Positions 36,337 to 46,331 of a DNA stretch of 64,000 nucleotides are shown here, piece after piece. Source of the DNA: Pelagibius litoralis (GTDB taxonomy: Bacteria > Pseudomonadota > Alphaproteobacteria > Kiloniellales > Kiloniellaceae); the NCBI RefSeq assembly GCF_011683915.1, contig NZ_JAAQPH010000006.1, positions 1 through 64,000 of the forward strand, written 5' to 3'. Numbering within the stretch: the first letter of the stretch is position 1; each line of letters begins with the position of its first letter. The notes below the pieces were generated by a model. It saw only the letters and a list, made by a program, of their open reading frames with translations. It did no database searches and was not told the origin of the DNA. The position numbers and the translations under genes are program-made.

Positions 36337-39135
36337 TTAAATGAAGCGGTTCCACCAGCCGCGACGCTTTGGCTGATCGTCTTGGTCTTCTCCACCGCCT
36401 TGCGGTTCTACAGCGGGTTGCTCCAGTACCGGCGCGTCGGTTTCAACCGGCATTGCGGTCGAGGTCGGCTTTACCGGCTCGATGACGACCTTGGGATCGT
36501 CGGCGATCATCGCCTGCGGATCGCCTGGGGCCGGTGCTGCCCCGCCATTGGCCTGCCCAGCCGTTTCTGACTGTGCGGTTTCCGGCTGTGCGGTTTCCGG
36601 GGTTGCCGCGTCCGACTTTGCCGTTTTTGCGCCACGGCCCGTTCCCCGGCCGCGTGTCGTGCTACGGCGGCGCGGTGCCCGTTTCGGTTTCTCTTCGCCT
36701 TCGGCCTCGGCAGCTTCCTGGGGTGCCGCTTCGCTGGCCTCGGGATCGCTCTTCTTGCTGCCGCGACGCTGGCGTGTGCTGCGCCGCCGCTTCGGCTTCT
36801 CTTCGCGGACTTCTTCGGCATCCGCGCCGGCGTCTTGTTGGCTGACGGAAGCATCGCTGTCATCAGCGGCCGCGCCTGTGGCGTCTGCCGCTTCCGCATC
36901 AGACGTCTCGGATTCAGCTGCGCCGTCCCCGCTATCCGATGCCGCCTCGACGCCTTCGTTCTCGCCCTCTTCGCCACGGCGCCGTGAGCGCCGGCGGCCA
37001 CCGCGCTTGCCGCGACGTTTGCGTTTGCGCTGCCGCTCGTCGTCCTGCTCTTCAGCGGAAACTTCGCGGACCTCGGTGTCCTCGCTGTCGGTTTCGCCGT
37101 CGCTCTCGCGCTCGGCTTCTGGTTGGTTGTCCCGCTCTTCGGCGGCGAACTGATCCTCGTCCTTGCGGCGTCGGCTGTTGCCGCCGCGCCGCCGGCGGCC
37201 GCGCTTGCGATCGCCGTCCTCACTGTCACCAGAGCGGCTGTCTTCCTGGACGACCCGGCGCCGCTCCGTGGCTACGCCGTCGCGTTCGATGACAAAGGCA
37301 TCGTTTGTGATGTGGTCGTCGGCTTCGATCGAGATGCGGAAATCGTGGCGTTGCTCGATGGCAATCAGATGATCGCGCTTTTTGTTGAGGATATAGAGTG
37401 CCACCTTCGACGGCACCATCACGACGATCTCGGCATCGCCCTGCCTTGCGCCTTCTTCTTCAAGGCGCCGCAGCACCTGCAGGGCCAGGGATTCGACGGT
37501 TCGCACCCGTCCTTCACCGGCGCAATGCGGGCAGATTTCGGTAGAGCTTTCGAACAGGCTGGAGCGCAGGCGCTGGCGTGACATCTCCAACAGCCCGAAG
37601 GGTGAAATGCGGCCCAGTTGGATACGGGCCCGGTCGCTGCGCAGCGATTCTTTCAGCCGCCGCTCGACCTCGCGATTGCGCCGCGACTCCTCCATATCGA
37701 TGAAATCGATGACGATAAGTCCGGCGAGATCGCGCAGGCGGAGCTGACGGCCGATCTCCTCGGCCGCTTCAAGATTGGTCTTGAGCGCGGTCTCTTCGAT
37801 ATGGCGTTCGCGGGTCGCCCGGCCGGAGTTTACGTCGATCGCTACCAGCGCTTCGGTCTGGTTGAGCACCAGATAGCCGCCGGAGCGAAGCTGCACTGTA
37901 TTGGAGTGCATGGCGTCCAGTTGGCTCTCGACCTGGAAGCGCTGGAACAACGGGACTTCGCTGTCCTTGTACTGCTGAACTTTTTTGGCGTGACTGGGTG
38001 TCAGGGACTTCATGAAGTCCTTTGCCGCCTTGTAGCTCTCCTCGCCGTCGACCAGTACTTCTTCCATGTCGCGGCTGTAGAGGTCGCGAATGCTGCGCTT
38101 GATCAGGTTGGCTTCTTCGTAGATCAGTGCTGGCGCCGTCGAGTCCAGGGTTTGCTCACGGATGGTGTTCCAAAGCCGCAGCAGGTACTCATAGTCGCGG
38201 CGGATCTCTACCTTGGTGCGCTGGCTGCCGGCGGTTCGCACGATGACGGCGATACCCTCGGGAATTTCAAGGTCGTTCAGGATCTGCTTCAGGCGGCGAC
38301 GGTCGCTCGCATTGCTGATCTTGCGGCTGATCCCACCACCTTTGTTGGTGTTGGGCATCAACACGCAGTAGCGGCCCGGCAGCGAGAGGTAGGAGGTGAG
38401 GGCAGCGCCCTTGTTGCCGCGCTCTTCCTTGGTGACCTGCACCAGGATCACCTGGCGGCGTTTGATGACCTCCTGGATCTTGTAGCGGCGCATCAGCTTG
38501 GCACGTCGTTGGGCGGCCTCTTCGGCCTCATCGCCGCCGACCGTGTCGACGCTCTGCTCGACCTCGACCTCTTCCGGGTCCGCGCCTTCCCGGGCTTTGC
38601 TGCTGTCGTCCGTGTCGGTTTCCAGGCTTTCACCCGCCGCGCCGTTTTCCTGGTCGCTGTCTTCCCGGTTGTCGGGCGCGTCGCCGTCTGGGACATCGCT
38701 GTCGGGGGCCGCGGCGATTTCCGCCGGCATGTCGCCTCCTGCGTCGGCCCCGTCCTCTTCCGACGAATCCTCTGCGTCGATTGCGGCGGGCTCTGCCTCG
38801 CCATCGACTTCCACATCATCGGGGGCCTCATCGGCGGCCTCGGACCTCAGCGCCGCTTCTTCTGCCAGCAATGCTTCACGATCCGCGATGGGGATGCGGT
38901 AATAGTCAGGGTGGATTTCGCTGAAAGGCAGGAACCCGTGGCGGTTTCCGCCGTAGTCGACGAAGGCAGCCTGCAGGGAGGGCTCTACCCGCGTAATCTT
39001 CGCGAGGTAGATATTGCCTTTAAGCTGTTTTCTGGAAGGGGTCTCGAAGTCGAAGTCTTCGAGACGGTTGCCTGCTAGGACAACCACCCGTGTTTCTTCC
39101 GGGTGGCTGGAATCGATAAGTATACGTTTTGCCAT
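36337..39135 (-). CDS. rne: Ribonuclease E/G family endoribonuclease (RNase E)
   Basis: RNase E starts mRNA decay and rRNA/tRNA maturation at the inner membrane. The start at ATG 39135 (MAKRILIDSSHPEETRVVVL) gives 932 residues. The catalytic part shows the S1 domain (KGNIYLAKITRVEPSLQAAF) interrupted by an acidic, Asp/Glu/Ser-rich insertion of about 120 residues, the RNase H-like/DNase I-like core with LVAIDVNSGRATRERHIEET and RDLAGLIVIDFIDM, and the zinc link CPHCAGEG. The C-terminal 450 residues are highly charged and disordered, ending KRRGWWNRFI, a motif known from alphaproteobacterial RNase E. Divergent from amiC. Confidence 0.95.
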   Translation of the reverse strand: MAKRILIDSSHPEETRVVVLAGNRLEDFDFETPSRKQLKGNIYLAKITRVEPSLQAAFVDYGGNRHGFLPFSEIHPDYYRIPIADREALLAEEAALRSEAADEAPDDVEVDGEAEPAAIDAEDSSEEDGADAGGDMPAEIAAAPDSDVPDGDAPDNREDSDQENGAAGESLETDTDDSSKAREGADPEEVEVEQSVDTVGGDEAEEAAQRRAKLMRRYKIQEVIKRRQVILVQVTKEERGNKGAALTSYLSLPGRYCVLMPNTNKGGGISRKISNASDRRRLKQILNDLEIPEGIAVIVRTAGSQRTKVEIRRDYEYLLRLWNTIREQTLDSTAPALIYEEANLIKRSIRDLYSRDMEEVLVDGEESYKAAKDFMKSLTPSHAKKVQQYKDSEVPLFQRFQVESQLDAMHSNTVQLRSGGYLVLNQTEALVAIDVNSGRATRERHIEETALKTNLEAAEEIGRQLRLRDLAGLIVIDFIDMEESRRNREVERRLKESLRSDRARIQLGRISPFGLLEMSRQRLRSSLFESSTEICPHCAGEGRVRTVESLALQVLRRLEEEGARQGDAEIVVMVPSKVALYILNKKRDHLIAIEQRHDFRISIEADDHITNDAFVIERDGVATERRRVVQEDSRSGDSEDGDRKRGRRRRGGNSRRRKDEDQFAAEERDNQPEAERESDGETDSEDTEVREVSAEEQDDERQRKRKRRGKRGGRRRSRRRGEEGENEGVEAASDSGDGAAESETSDAEAADATGAAADDSDASVSQQDAGADAEEVREEKPKRRRSTRQRRGSKKSDPEASEAAPQEAAEAEGEEKPKRAPRRRSTTRGRGTGRGAKTAKSDAATPETAQPETAQSETAGQANGGAAPAPGDPQAMIADDPKVVIEPVKPTSTAMPVETDAPVLEQPAVEPQGGGEDQDDQPKRRGWWNRFI

Positions 39136-39792
39136 AAATGAACAACTCCGGAACGCGCTGCGCGGAACCCTTAGGGTCGGCATACCTGCCTCCCGGCCGC
39201 GGCGCGAAAGTCTTGGGGACTCGCTTGATCGACATTTCAGCTGTCTGTGCTGCTTGTAACGTCATGCGAACGAGCATTCTTTCGTTTTCGAGGTGATGGT
39301 GGATGCAGGTCTCAGTCTTCTGAAACCGCCGTCATTGCCTCGATGGCGCAGGCGCATCTTCTCTTCAGATAGGGCCAGGCCAAGAATTTGGGGAGAGCCT
39401 TGTTTCCGCTCTCGCCTGCTTTCGTTGTTTAGACGTCTGCGAGACGAGTTCGATTACAGGGCTCTTTAGTTCGCGATCCCGATTTTCCGGCGCGGCCACC
39501 CTTTGATGACCGCCGCCATTCTGCCAAGCTGCTTTCTGAGAAAGACGAGGGAGGCAAAAAAGAATCGCTAAATTGATGATATCAGGCCTTGTCTGGCCAT
39601 ACCAGACCCTATTCGCAGTTGCCTCAGCTCGGCGCGGCGGGTTGTTTCCACCCATTCGGCGAACAATCTGATGGGGCTGGGGAAAAACGGCGACAGATGC
39701 GCCCCGGTCCGCGCTTTATCCTAGTCGAAGCGGAGGGCTTCGGATATATCTGGGGGTAACAACGTCATTAATCGCAAGATGTTGAAAGGGTT
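39136..39792. other. Divergent spacer between rne and amiC
   Basis: This 650-base gap holds no gene I can support. For rne it provides a long leader, which in other bacteria lets RNase E degrade its own mRNA. A 6-bp dyad (GTCTGG 39591-39596, CCAGAC 39602-39607) and an A/T-rich stretch around 39555-39585 are the visible features. Promoters were not pinned down. Confidence 0.4.
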
Positions 39793-41091
39793 ATGAAGAT
39801 TCGGCTCGGCTTGCTGGTCTTTGTCTGCCTGTTCCTCCCGATCGGCCTGTTAGGCGGGCTGGCGCCCGCCGCGGCGCAGCCGGAGGTGCGGGCCGCTCGT
39901 ATTGGCGAGACCCAGGAAAGAACCCGCTTCGTTCTGGAACTGAGCGAAAGCGTGCCTTACCGGGTTTTCACCCTGCCGGATCCGTTTCGGGTGGTTGTCG
40001 ACCTGCCGGAGATGGCCTGGGTGGTGCCTGAGAACCGCCAACCCAAGGTCCGTGGGCTGATCACCGGGCTGCGGTTCGGGCTTTTTGCCCCCGGCACCAG
40101 CCGGGTGGTTCTCGATGTCAGTCAACCCTCTCATTTACAAAAGGTTTTCGTGATTCCGCCGAGCGACGGCAAGCCTTATCGCCTGGTTGTCGATCTGAAA
40201 CAGGTGAGCCGCGAACAGTATTTCGCCGCTGCTGGTAAGGCGCCCACCGGCGGGCCCGGCCGGACTACCGGCGCGGCCCCTGGCAAGCGGCAAAGCGGGC
40301 CCACGGTGGCGACCTCCCGCCAGCCTTTGGGGGCGCCGACGGCCGGCCTGGTGCCACGGTTGAAACCCAAACCCCCGAGCGCAAAGCCTGTCGATGCCCG
40401 GCCGCTAATCGTGGTCGATCCAGGCCATGGCGGCGTCGATCCCGGCGCCATCGGGGTTTCCGGGGCCTACGAGAAGAACATCGCCCTGGACTATGGTCGT
40501 GCCTTGAAGAGAGCGCTTGAAGCGACGGGTCGATACCGCGCCGTCCTGACCCGCGATCGGGATGTTTTCCTAAAGTTGCGGGAGCGCATCGCCTTTGCGC
40601 AGAAGGCCAAGGGCGATCTCTTCATCTCCCTGCATGCCAATATCCATCGGTCCGGCAAGATTCGGGGCGCATCGGTCTATACGCTCTCGGAAACCGCCTC
40701 GGATAAGGAAGCCGCGGCCATCGCCGCGGCGGAGAACGCCGCCGATGTCCTGGCCGGCGTAGACCTGACCGATCAGACCGGCGACGTCAGGGATATCCTG
40801 ATTGATCTGGCCCAGCGGGAGACCATGAACCTCTCGAAGAAATTCGCCAACGATCTGGTGGTCGAAGTCGGCAGGGACGTCAAGCTACTCCGTAACACCC
40901 ACCGCTTTGCGGGCTTTGCGGTGCTAAAATCGCCAACGATTCCCTCGGTTCTCTTCGAAATCGGCTATATGTCCAACCGCCAGGAAGAGCGCCTTTTGCG
41001 CGGCAAGGCGCATCGCGATAAGGTAGTTGTATCGATTATCAGGGCCATTGACGGGTTTTTCCGCAAGCAGAACACGGCCAATAGATCATAG
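39793..41091 (+). CDS. amiC: N-acetylmuramoyl-L-alanine amidase
   Basis: AmiC-type amidases cut septal peptidoglycan at division. The 432-residue protein has a signal peptide (GLLVFVCLFLPIGLLGGLAP), an AMIN septal-targeting domain (residues about 30-135: RTRFVLELSESVPYRVFTL, VVVDLPEMAW), a proline-rich linker, and the Amidase_3 domain with zinc residues in IVVDPGHGGVDPGAIGVSGA, YEKNIALDYGRALK, SLHANIHRSGKIRG and the catalytic VLFEIGYMSNRQEE. It is divergent from rne and 281 bases ahead of PBP1A. Confidence 0.94.
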   Translation: MKIRLGLLVFVCLFLPIGLLGGLAPAAAQPEVRAARIGETQERTRFVLELSESVPYRVFTLPDPFRVVVDLPEMAWVVPENRQPKVRGLITGLRFGLFAPGTSRVVLDVSQPSHLQKVFVIPPSDGKPYRLVVDLKQVSREQYFAAAGKAPTGGPGRTTGAAPGKRQSGPTVATSRQPLGAPTAGLVPRLKPKPPSAKPVDARPLIVVDPGHGGVDPGAIGVSGAYEKNIALDYGRALKRALEATGRYRAVLTRDRDVFLKLRERIAFAQKAKGDLFISLHANIHRSGKIRGASVYTLSETASDKEAAAIAAAENAADVLAGVDLTDQTGDVRDILIDLAQRETMNLSKKFANDLVVEVGRDVKLLRNTHRFAGFAVLKSPTIPSVLFEIGYMSNRQEERLLRGKAHRDKVVVSIIRAIDGFFRKQNTANRS

Positions 41092-41351
41092 CCCTGCCAC
41101 AATTGCCCTCCAGGGTGATGGTTCCAGAGGTTTCCGTAGTGGATGCGGTTGGATGGAAAGATTAATCACACTGGATTCAGGACGTTAGGATGAGAGCGGA
41201 ATGCGAGGAAAGGCCATATACAAGGATTGCCTTCAGGGTTGAGGTTCCTTAAAGCCTTTTTTCTTAGCATGGCGCGGCCACGGCCGGTCAAAGGCCTCAG
41301 GTCCTGAGCCGCTCTGCGCTTGGCGGTGGACCACAGGATCAGACCGCATAG

Positions 41352-41371
41352 ACGGTAAGACACGGTAAGAC
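41352..41371 (+). repeat. Tandem 10-base repeat directly before the PBP1A start
   Basis: ACGGTAAGAC occurs twice in a row (41352-41361, 41362-41371) and the TTG start codon at 41373 follows after one base. The second copy places GGTAAG where the ribosome site should be. The rest of the 281-base gap from amiC contains no gene I can support. Confidence 0.5.
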
Positions 41372-41372
41372 A

Positions 41373-43802
41373 TTGAGAATACTAGCGATCCTTTTCAGCC
41401 TGCTGTTGATCGTCGCCTTCGTCGGGGTGGGCGGCGTACTCTACGCCTTCTATCACTATGGCAGGGGCCTGCCGGCGTATGCACAGCTGGCGGACTACGA
41501 GCCGCCCACGGTAACGCGTGTGCATGCCGGTGACGGACGGCTGCTGGCGGAGTATGCGACGGAAAAGCGGGTCTATGTACCGGTCAGCGCCATTCCGCGC
41601 CGGGTCAGCAATGCGTTTTTATCGGCGGAAGATAAGAACTTCTACAACCACCCGGGCGTCGACTTCCTCTCGGTCACCCGCGCGGTCGTGACCAATGTCG
41701 CGAACTTTGCCTCGGGCCGGCGGCCGGTGGGGGCCTCGACCATTACCCAGCAGGTCGCCAAGAACTTCCTGCTGACCAACGAGGTTTCCTACGAGCGTAA
41801 GATCAAGGAAGCCATCCTGGCCTTTCGCATCGAACAGGCCTTTACCAAGGAAACCATCCTTGAGCTCTATCTGAACGAGATCTATCTGGGTTTCGGGTCG
41901 TACGGGGTGGCGGCCGCGGCGCTGAACTACTTCAACAAGTCGCTCGATGAGCTGACGGTGGCCGAGGCCGCCTATCTGGCGGCGCTGCCCAAGGCACCCA
42001 ACAACTATCACCCGATACGCCGCTACGACGCCGCTGTTGCCCGCAGAAACTGGGTGATCGGGCGGATGCTGGAAGACGGGCGCATCGATCAGGGCGAGGC
42101 CGAGGCGGCCCGGGCAGAGCCGCTGATCGTGCGCAAGCCGGGCGAGACCCAGGCCGTACAGGCGGATTACTTCGCCGAGGAAACACGCCGCGAGCTGGCC
42201 CGTCTCTACGGCGATGACGGGCTCTATGCCGGTGGACTTTCGGTGCGCACGACGCTGGACCCGCGTCTGCAGGATATTGCCAACCGGGCGTTGAGGGCGG
42301 GTCTGATCGCTTACGACCGGCGCCATGGCTGGCGCGGCCCCCTGGCCAAGATCGATATCGGCCCGGGGGCGGACGTCCAGGCCGCACTGCAAGGCGGTAT
42401 CGCCCGGCCGATTGGCATCGACGACAGCTGGCAGATCGCTGTTGTGACGTCGACCGACGCCAAGCAGGCGGCGGTGCTGCTGGCAGAGGGCAGGGCGGGG
42501 CAGATCCCGATGGCGGAACTGAAGTGGGCCCGGCCCTGGAAGAAGGGCCAGCGCTTCGGCGGTGCACCCAAGAAACCCTCTGATGTTCTGGAACCGGGCG
42601 ATGTGGTCCTGGTCGAGACGATGACGGAGAACGCCAAGGGCGTGGCCTACGATGCGGGCACCTTTGGCCTGCGCCAGGTGCCGGATGTCGATGGCGGCAT
42701 TGTGGCGCTGGACCCCCATACCGGCCGGGTGCTGGCGATGGCCGGTGGCTATTCCTATGCGCGCAGCGAGTTCAACCGCGTTATGCAGGCGCGCCGCCAG
42801 CCCGGCTCTGCCTTCAAGCCCTTCGTGTACCTGGCCGGCCTGGACAGTGGCTTCACACCGGCGACCCTTATTCTCGATGCACCTTTTGTGCTGGACCAGG
42901 GCGTCGGTCTCGGTAAGTGGAAGCCGGCGAACTACACCAAGAAATTCTACGGGCCGACACCGATGCGTGTCGGCATCGAGAAGTCACGCAACCTGATGAC
43001 CGTACGTCTTGCCCAGACTGTCGGCATGGAAAAGATCGTCGGCTATGCGCGCCGCTTTGGAGTTATGGAGAACATGGATCCGCTGCTTTCCATGTCTCTG
43101 GGCGCCGGCGAGACGACCTTGATGAAGATCACCACCGCCTATGCCATGCTGGTGAACGGTGGCAGGCGGATCTCGCCCACGCTGATCGACCGGGTACAGG
43201 ATCGCCACGGACGCACCATCTATCGGCACGATCTGCGCGACTGCGAGGTTTGTGTGGCGGAGGTCTGGACCGGGCAGGCGCCACCGCAGCTGCCCGATGA
43301 GCGCGAGCAGGTCGCCAATCCGGCCAGCGCCTATCAGGTGGTCGGTATGCTGCAGGGAGTCGTGCAGCGCGGCACCGGCCGGCGGATAGCAGAGCTGGGC
43401 CGGCCGCTGGCCGGTAAGACGGGCACCAGCAACGATAACGTCGATACCTGGTTCGTCGGCTTCAGCCCGGACCTTGCTGTCGGCGTTTTCGTCGGCTTCG
43501 ACGAGCCCCGCACCCTGGGGCTGAAAGACACCGGGTCCAACGTCGCGGCGCCGCTGTTCAAGGCCTTCATGGCCGAAGCTCTGGCCGGTCAGCCGTCCAT
43601 TCCCTTCCGTATTCCGCCGGGGATCAGCCTGGTGCGGATGAATGCCGAAACCGGTCAGCTTGCCCGCCCGGGCGACCGCCGTATCTTCCTGGAGGCCTTC
43701 CAGCCGGGCACCGAACCCTCGGGCCGTCAGGTCGTGCTCGACGGTGGATACAATCCCAGCACCGGCAGCACGGCGGCCAGCGGCACCGGCGGGCTGTACT
43801 AG
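41373..43802 (+). CDS. mrcA: Penicillin-binding protein 1A (bifunctional glycosyltransferase/transpeptidase)
   Basis: PBP1A polymerises and cross-links peptidoglycan. The 809-residue protein begins at TTG 41373 with a membrane anchor (ILAILFSLLLIVAFVGVGGV). The GT51 domain shows AEDKNFYNHPGVDFLSVTRA, VGASTITQQVAKNFLLTNEV and YERKIKEAILAFRIEQAFTK; the transpeptidase domain has ARRQPGSAFKPFVYLAGLDS (SxxK), EKSRNLMTVRLAQ (SxN) and RPLAGKTGTSNDNV (KTG). An extra OB-like domain fills residues about 320-440. The gene ends 72 bases before prfB, an order common in alphaproteobacteria. Confidence 0.96.
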   Translation: MRILAILFSLLLIVAFVGVGGVLYAFYHYGRGLPAYAQLADYEPPTVTRVHAGDGRLLAEYATEKRVYVPVSAIPRRVSNAFLSAEDKNFYNHPGVDFLSVTRAVVTNVANFASGRRPVGASTITQQVAKNFLLTNEVSYERKIKEAILAFRIEQAFTKETILELYLNEIYLGFGSYGVAAAALNYFNKSLDELTVAEAAYLAALPKAPNNYHPIRRYDAAVARRNWVIGRMLEDGRIDQGEAEAARAEPLIVRKPGETQAVQADYFAEETRRELARLYGDDGLYAGGLSVRTTLDPRLQDIANRALRAGLIAYDRRHGWRGPLAKIDIGPGADVQAALQGGIARPIGIDDSWQIAVVTSTDAKQAAVLLAEGRAGQIPMAELKWARPWKKGQRFGGAPKKPSDVLEPGDVVLVETMTENAKGVAYDAGTFGLRQVPDVDGGIVALDPHTGRVLAMAGGYSYARSEFNRVMQARRQPGSAFKPFVYLAGLDSGFTPATLILDAPFVLDQGVGLGKWKPANYTKKFYGPTPMRVGIEKSRNLMTVRLAQTVGMEKIVGYARRFGVMENMDPLLSMSLGAGETTLMKITTAYAMLVNGGRRISPTLIDRVQDRHGRTIYRHDLRDCEVCVAEVWTGQAPPQLPDEREQVANPASAYQVVGMLQGVVQRGTGRRIAELGRPLAGKTGTSNDNVDTWFVGFSPDLAVGVFVGFDEPRTLGLKDTGSNVAAPLFKAFMAEALAGQPSIPFRIPPGISLVRMNAETGQLARPGDRRIFLEAFQPGTEPSGRQVVLDGGYNPSTGSTAASGTGGLY

Positions 43803-43874
43803 ATCAGCCGAAGCGGATAAAACGGCGCCAGCAAGCGAAGACGACATCCAGCAAGACAAACCTAAGGAGTGCGT

Positions 43875-45000
43875 ATGCGCGCCGAAATCGAAGCGGTGGC
43901 CGACGAGATTCGTCAGGCTCTGGCCCTGCTGAGGAGGCATCTTTGACGTTGATGCCGCAACCCTGCGTCTCGACGAACTGAACGCCGAAGCCGAAAACCC
44001 CGATCTGTGGAACGATGCGGAGCGCGCCCAGAAGGTGATGCGCGAGCGCACCCATCTTGAGCAGTCGCTGAAAGACTTTCACGCCATTGAGGGCGAACTG
44101 GACGACGGTCTGACCCTGGCCGAGCTCGGCGAGACCGAAGGCGACGAGGCCACCATCGACGAAGCCCAGGCGATGTTGAAAGAGCTCTCGACCCGCACCG
44201 CCAAGATGCAACTGGCGAGCCTGCTGTCCGGCGAGGCCGACGGCAATGATTGCTATCTGGAAGTCAACGCCGGCGCCGGCGGCACCGAAGCGCAGGACTG
44301 GGCACAGATGCTGCTGCGCATGTATGTGCGCTGGGCGGAAGCCAAGGGCTACAAAATCGATTGGCTGGAAGAGAGCCCGGGGGAAGAGGCGGGTATCAAA
44401 TCCAGCTCGATCCAGGTGAAGGGCCCCAATGCCTATGGCTGGCTGAAGACCGAGTCCGGCGTCCACCGCCTGGTGCGGATTTCGCCTTTTGATTCGCAGG
44501 CGCGGCGCCACACCTCCTTCGCTTCGGTCTGGGTCTATCCGGTAATCGACGATTCGATCGAGATCGATGTGCTGGACAAGGACCTCAGGGTCGATACCTA
44601 CCGCGCTTCCGGGGCGGGCGGACAGCACGTCAACAAGACGGACTCTGCCGTGCGCATGACCCATATTCCCACCGGCATCGTGGTGCAGTGCCAGAACGAC
44701 CGCTCGCAACACAAGAACCGTGCGCAGGCCATGTCCATGTTGCGGGCGCGGCTCTACGAGCATGAGTTGCAGAAGCGGGAGTCCGAAGCGCAGGCAGAGG
44801 CAGAGGCGAAGACCGATATTGGTTGGGGGCATCAGATTCGCTCCTATGTCCTGCAGCCCTACCAGATGGTCAAGGATCTGCGTACATCGGTGGAAAAGGG
44901 CAATGCCCAGGGCGTCCTGGACGGTGACATCGACGACTTTCTGGAGGCGTCGCTCGCCTCGAAGATCGACGGCGGTGTAGGCACTGAAGCCGAAGTGTGA
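43875..45000 (+). CDS. prfB: Peptide chain release factor 2 with programmed +1 frameshift
   Basis: RF2 ends translation at UAA and UGA. Frame 1 starts at ATG 43875 (TAAGGAG nine bases before) and reads [20 protein letters not shown], then RHL and an in-frame TGA at 43944. Reading continues one base later from GAC 43945 as [19 protein letters not shown], to the stop at 44998. The shift site CTT-TGA-C is preceded by an internal AGGAGG (43932-43937), three bases before CTT, exactly the RF2 autoregulatory arrangement. The 374-residue product holds the SPF tripeptide region ([15 protein letters not shown]) and [15 protein letters not shown] with the GGQ motif. Confidence 0.97.
43932..43947 (+). 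promoter_or_regulatory. RF2 programmed frameshift element
   Basis: AGGAGG-CAT-CTT-TGA-C: a perfect internal Shine-Dalgarno followed three bases later by the slippery CTT and UGA stop with C as next base. Low RF2 levels slow termination at UGA and favour the shift to full-length RF2. Confidence 0.95.
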
Positions 45001-45077
45001 TTTTTTTAACCCCAAAGAGTCAGACTGCGACCGCTCAGGAGCGGCTATAGAGACGGCACGCGGTATAGGATGACGGC

Positions 45078-46307
45078 ATGACGATGCAGGAGAACCTGGA
45101 AGGGAAAGGCGACTTCGATCTCGACTTCGACGCGCCGGGGTTTCTCGACGACCCTTATCCGCTCTACCATGCGCTGCGCGATCATGATCCGGTATTTCTC
45201 AGCCCCTGGGGCGACTGGTACCTGACCCGCTTTGCCGATGTCGCCGGGGTGCTGACCGATAAACGGTTCCAGCGTCAGTCCCCCAGCGGCACCAATCCGA
45301 TTACTGGCGACGACCGCGAACCGACGCCGATCGACCGCATGCTGAGCCGCTGGATGGTGTTCATCGACCCGCCGGCCCATACGAGGCTGCGCCGCCTGGT
45401 CGGGCGCGCTTTTACGCCGCGGCTGGTGGAGGGCATGCGAGACGATGTCCGGGTCATTGCCGACCGCTTGCTGGATGACGCGCTCGCCGGTGACGATTTC
45501 GATCTGATCGACGATTTCGCTTATCCTTTTCCGGTCATGGTCGTGTCGCGCATCCTCGGCGTTCCGGCTGAAGATTACGACATCCTGAAAGACTGGTCCG
45601 GTCAACTGACCGGCGCCCTGGACACCGGCGATGCCGAGCAGCTGGCGACCGGGATCGATGCGACGCGCGATTTCATGGCCTACATGGCCGGCCTGATTGC
45701 CGAGCGCCGCGCCCGGCCGTGCGACGACTTGATCTCGGCGATGATGCTGGGCAGCGATCAGGACGACGCGCTGACCGAAGAAGAGTTGCTCGCCAACTGC
45801 GTCTTCCTGCTCTGGGCCGGCCATGAAACCACCAAGAACCTGATTGGCAACGGCCTGCTGGCATTGACCCGGAACCCGGATGAGATGGCGCGGCTCATGG
45901 TGCAACCCGATTTGATGGTCTCAGCCGTCGACGAGCTGCTGCGTTTCGAAAGTCCGATCCAGAAGATCGGTCGCTGGACCAGCGAAGCAGTGGAGTTGTC
46001 CGGGAAAACCATTCCCCAAGGCCAATATGTCGTCAGTCTTTTCGGGGCTGCAAACCGCGATCCGTTTCAGTACCCGGACCCGGACCGTCTCGATCTCGCG
46101 CGCCAGGACGGCACCAGCCTGGCTTTCGGGAAAGGGAATCATCACTGTCTTGGTTATGGCTTGGCTAAGCTGGAAGGGGAGATTGCCTTCTCGACGCTGT
46201 TCGAGCGGGTGAGCGCGATCGAGGTCAAAGCGAAGCAGCCGCAGTGGCAGGCCAACACCTCGGTGCGCGGCTTGGCAACACTGCCGGTATCGGTGCGCCA
46301 GCGCTGA
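45078..46307 (+). CDS. Cytochrome P450
   Basis: The 409-residue soluble monooxygenase shows all class markers: the I-helix oxygen-binding NCVFLLWAGHETTKNLIGNG, the K-helix E-x-x-R in VDELLRFESPIQKIGRW, and the heme loop AFGKGNHHCLGYGLAKLEGE with Cys as the iron ligand. The N-terminal part (GDFDLDFDAPGFLDDPYPLY) matches bacterial CYPs of the CYP107/CYP102-like shape. The substrate cannot be read from sequence. No ferredoxin or reductase gene is adjacent. It leads a row of genes: CapK-like ligase (24 bases on), unknown protein, and convergent sulfotransferase remnant. Confidence 0.95.
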   Translation: MTMQENLEGKGDFDLDFDAPGFLDDPYPLYHALRDHDPVFLSPWGDWYLTRFADVAGVLTDKRFQRQSPSGTNPITGDDREPTPIDRMLSRWMVFIDPPAHTRLRRLVGRAFTPRLVEGMRDDVRVIADRLLDDALAGDDFDLIDDFAYPFPVMVVSRILGVPAEDYDILKDWSGQLTGALDTGDAEQLATGIDATRDFMAYMAGLIAERRARPCDDLISAMMLGSDQDDALTEEELLANCVFLLWAGHETTKNLIGNGLLALTRNPDEMARLMVQPDLMVSAVDELLRFESPIQKIGRWTSEAVELSGKTIPQGQYVVSLFGAANRDPFQYPDPDRLDLARQDGTSLAFGKGNHHCLGYGLAKLEGEIAFSTLFERVSAIEVKAKQPQWQANTSVRGLATLPVSVRQR

Positions 46308-46331
46308 TTGGTTTTCTGGGGGGAAGACAGG

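Noticed and set aside
39365-39655. Small minus-strand open frame in the rne-amiC gap
   Set aside because: No ribosome site and composition unlike the real genes; the region is more likely the rne leader and promoters.
45001-45008. T-run after prfB as a terminator
   Set aside because: No stable hairpin lies directly before the T-run, so it is probably not a factor-independent terminator.
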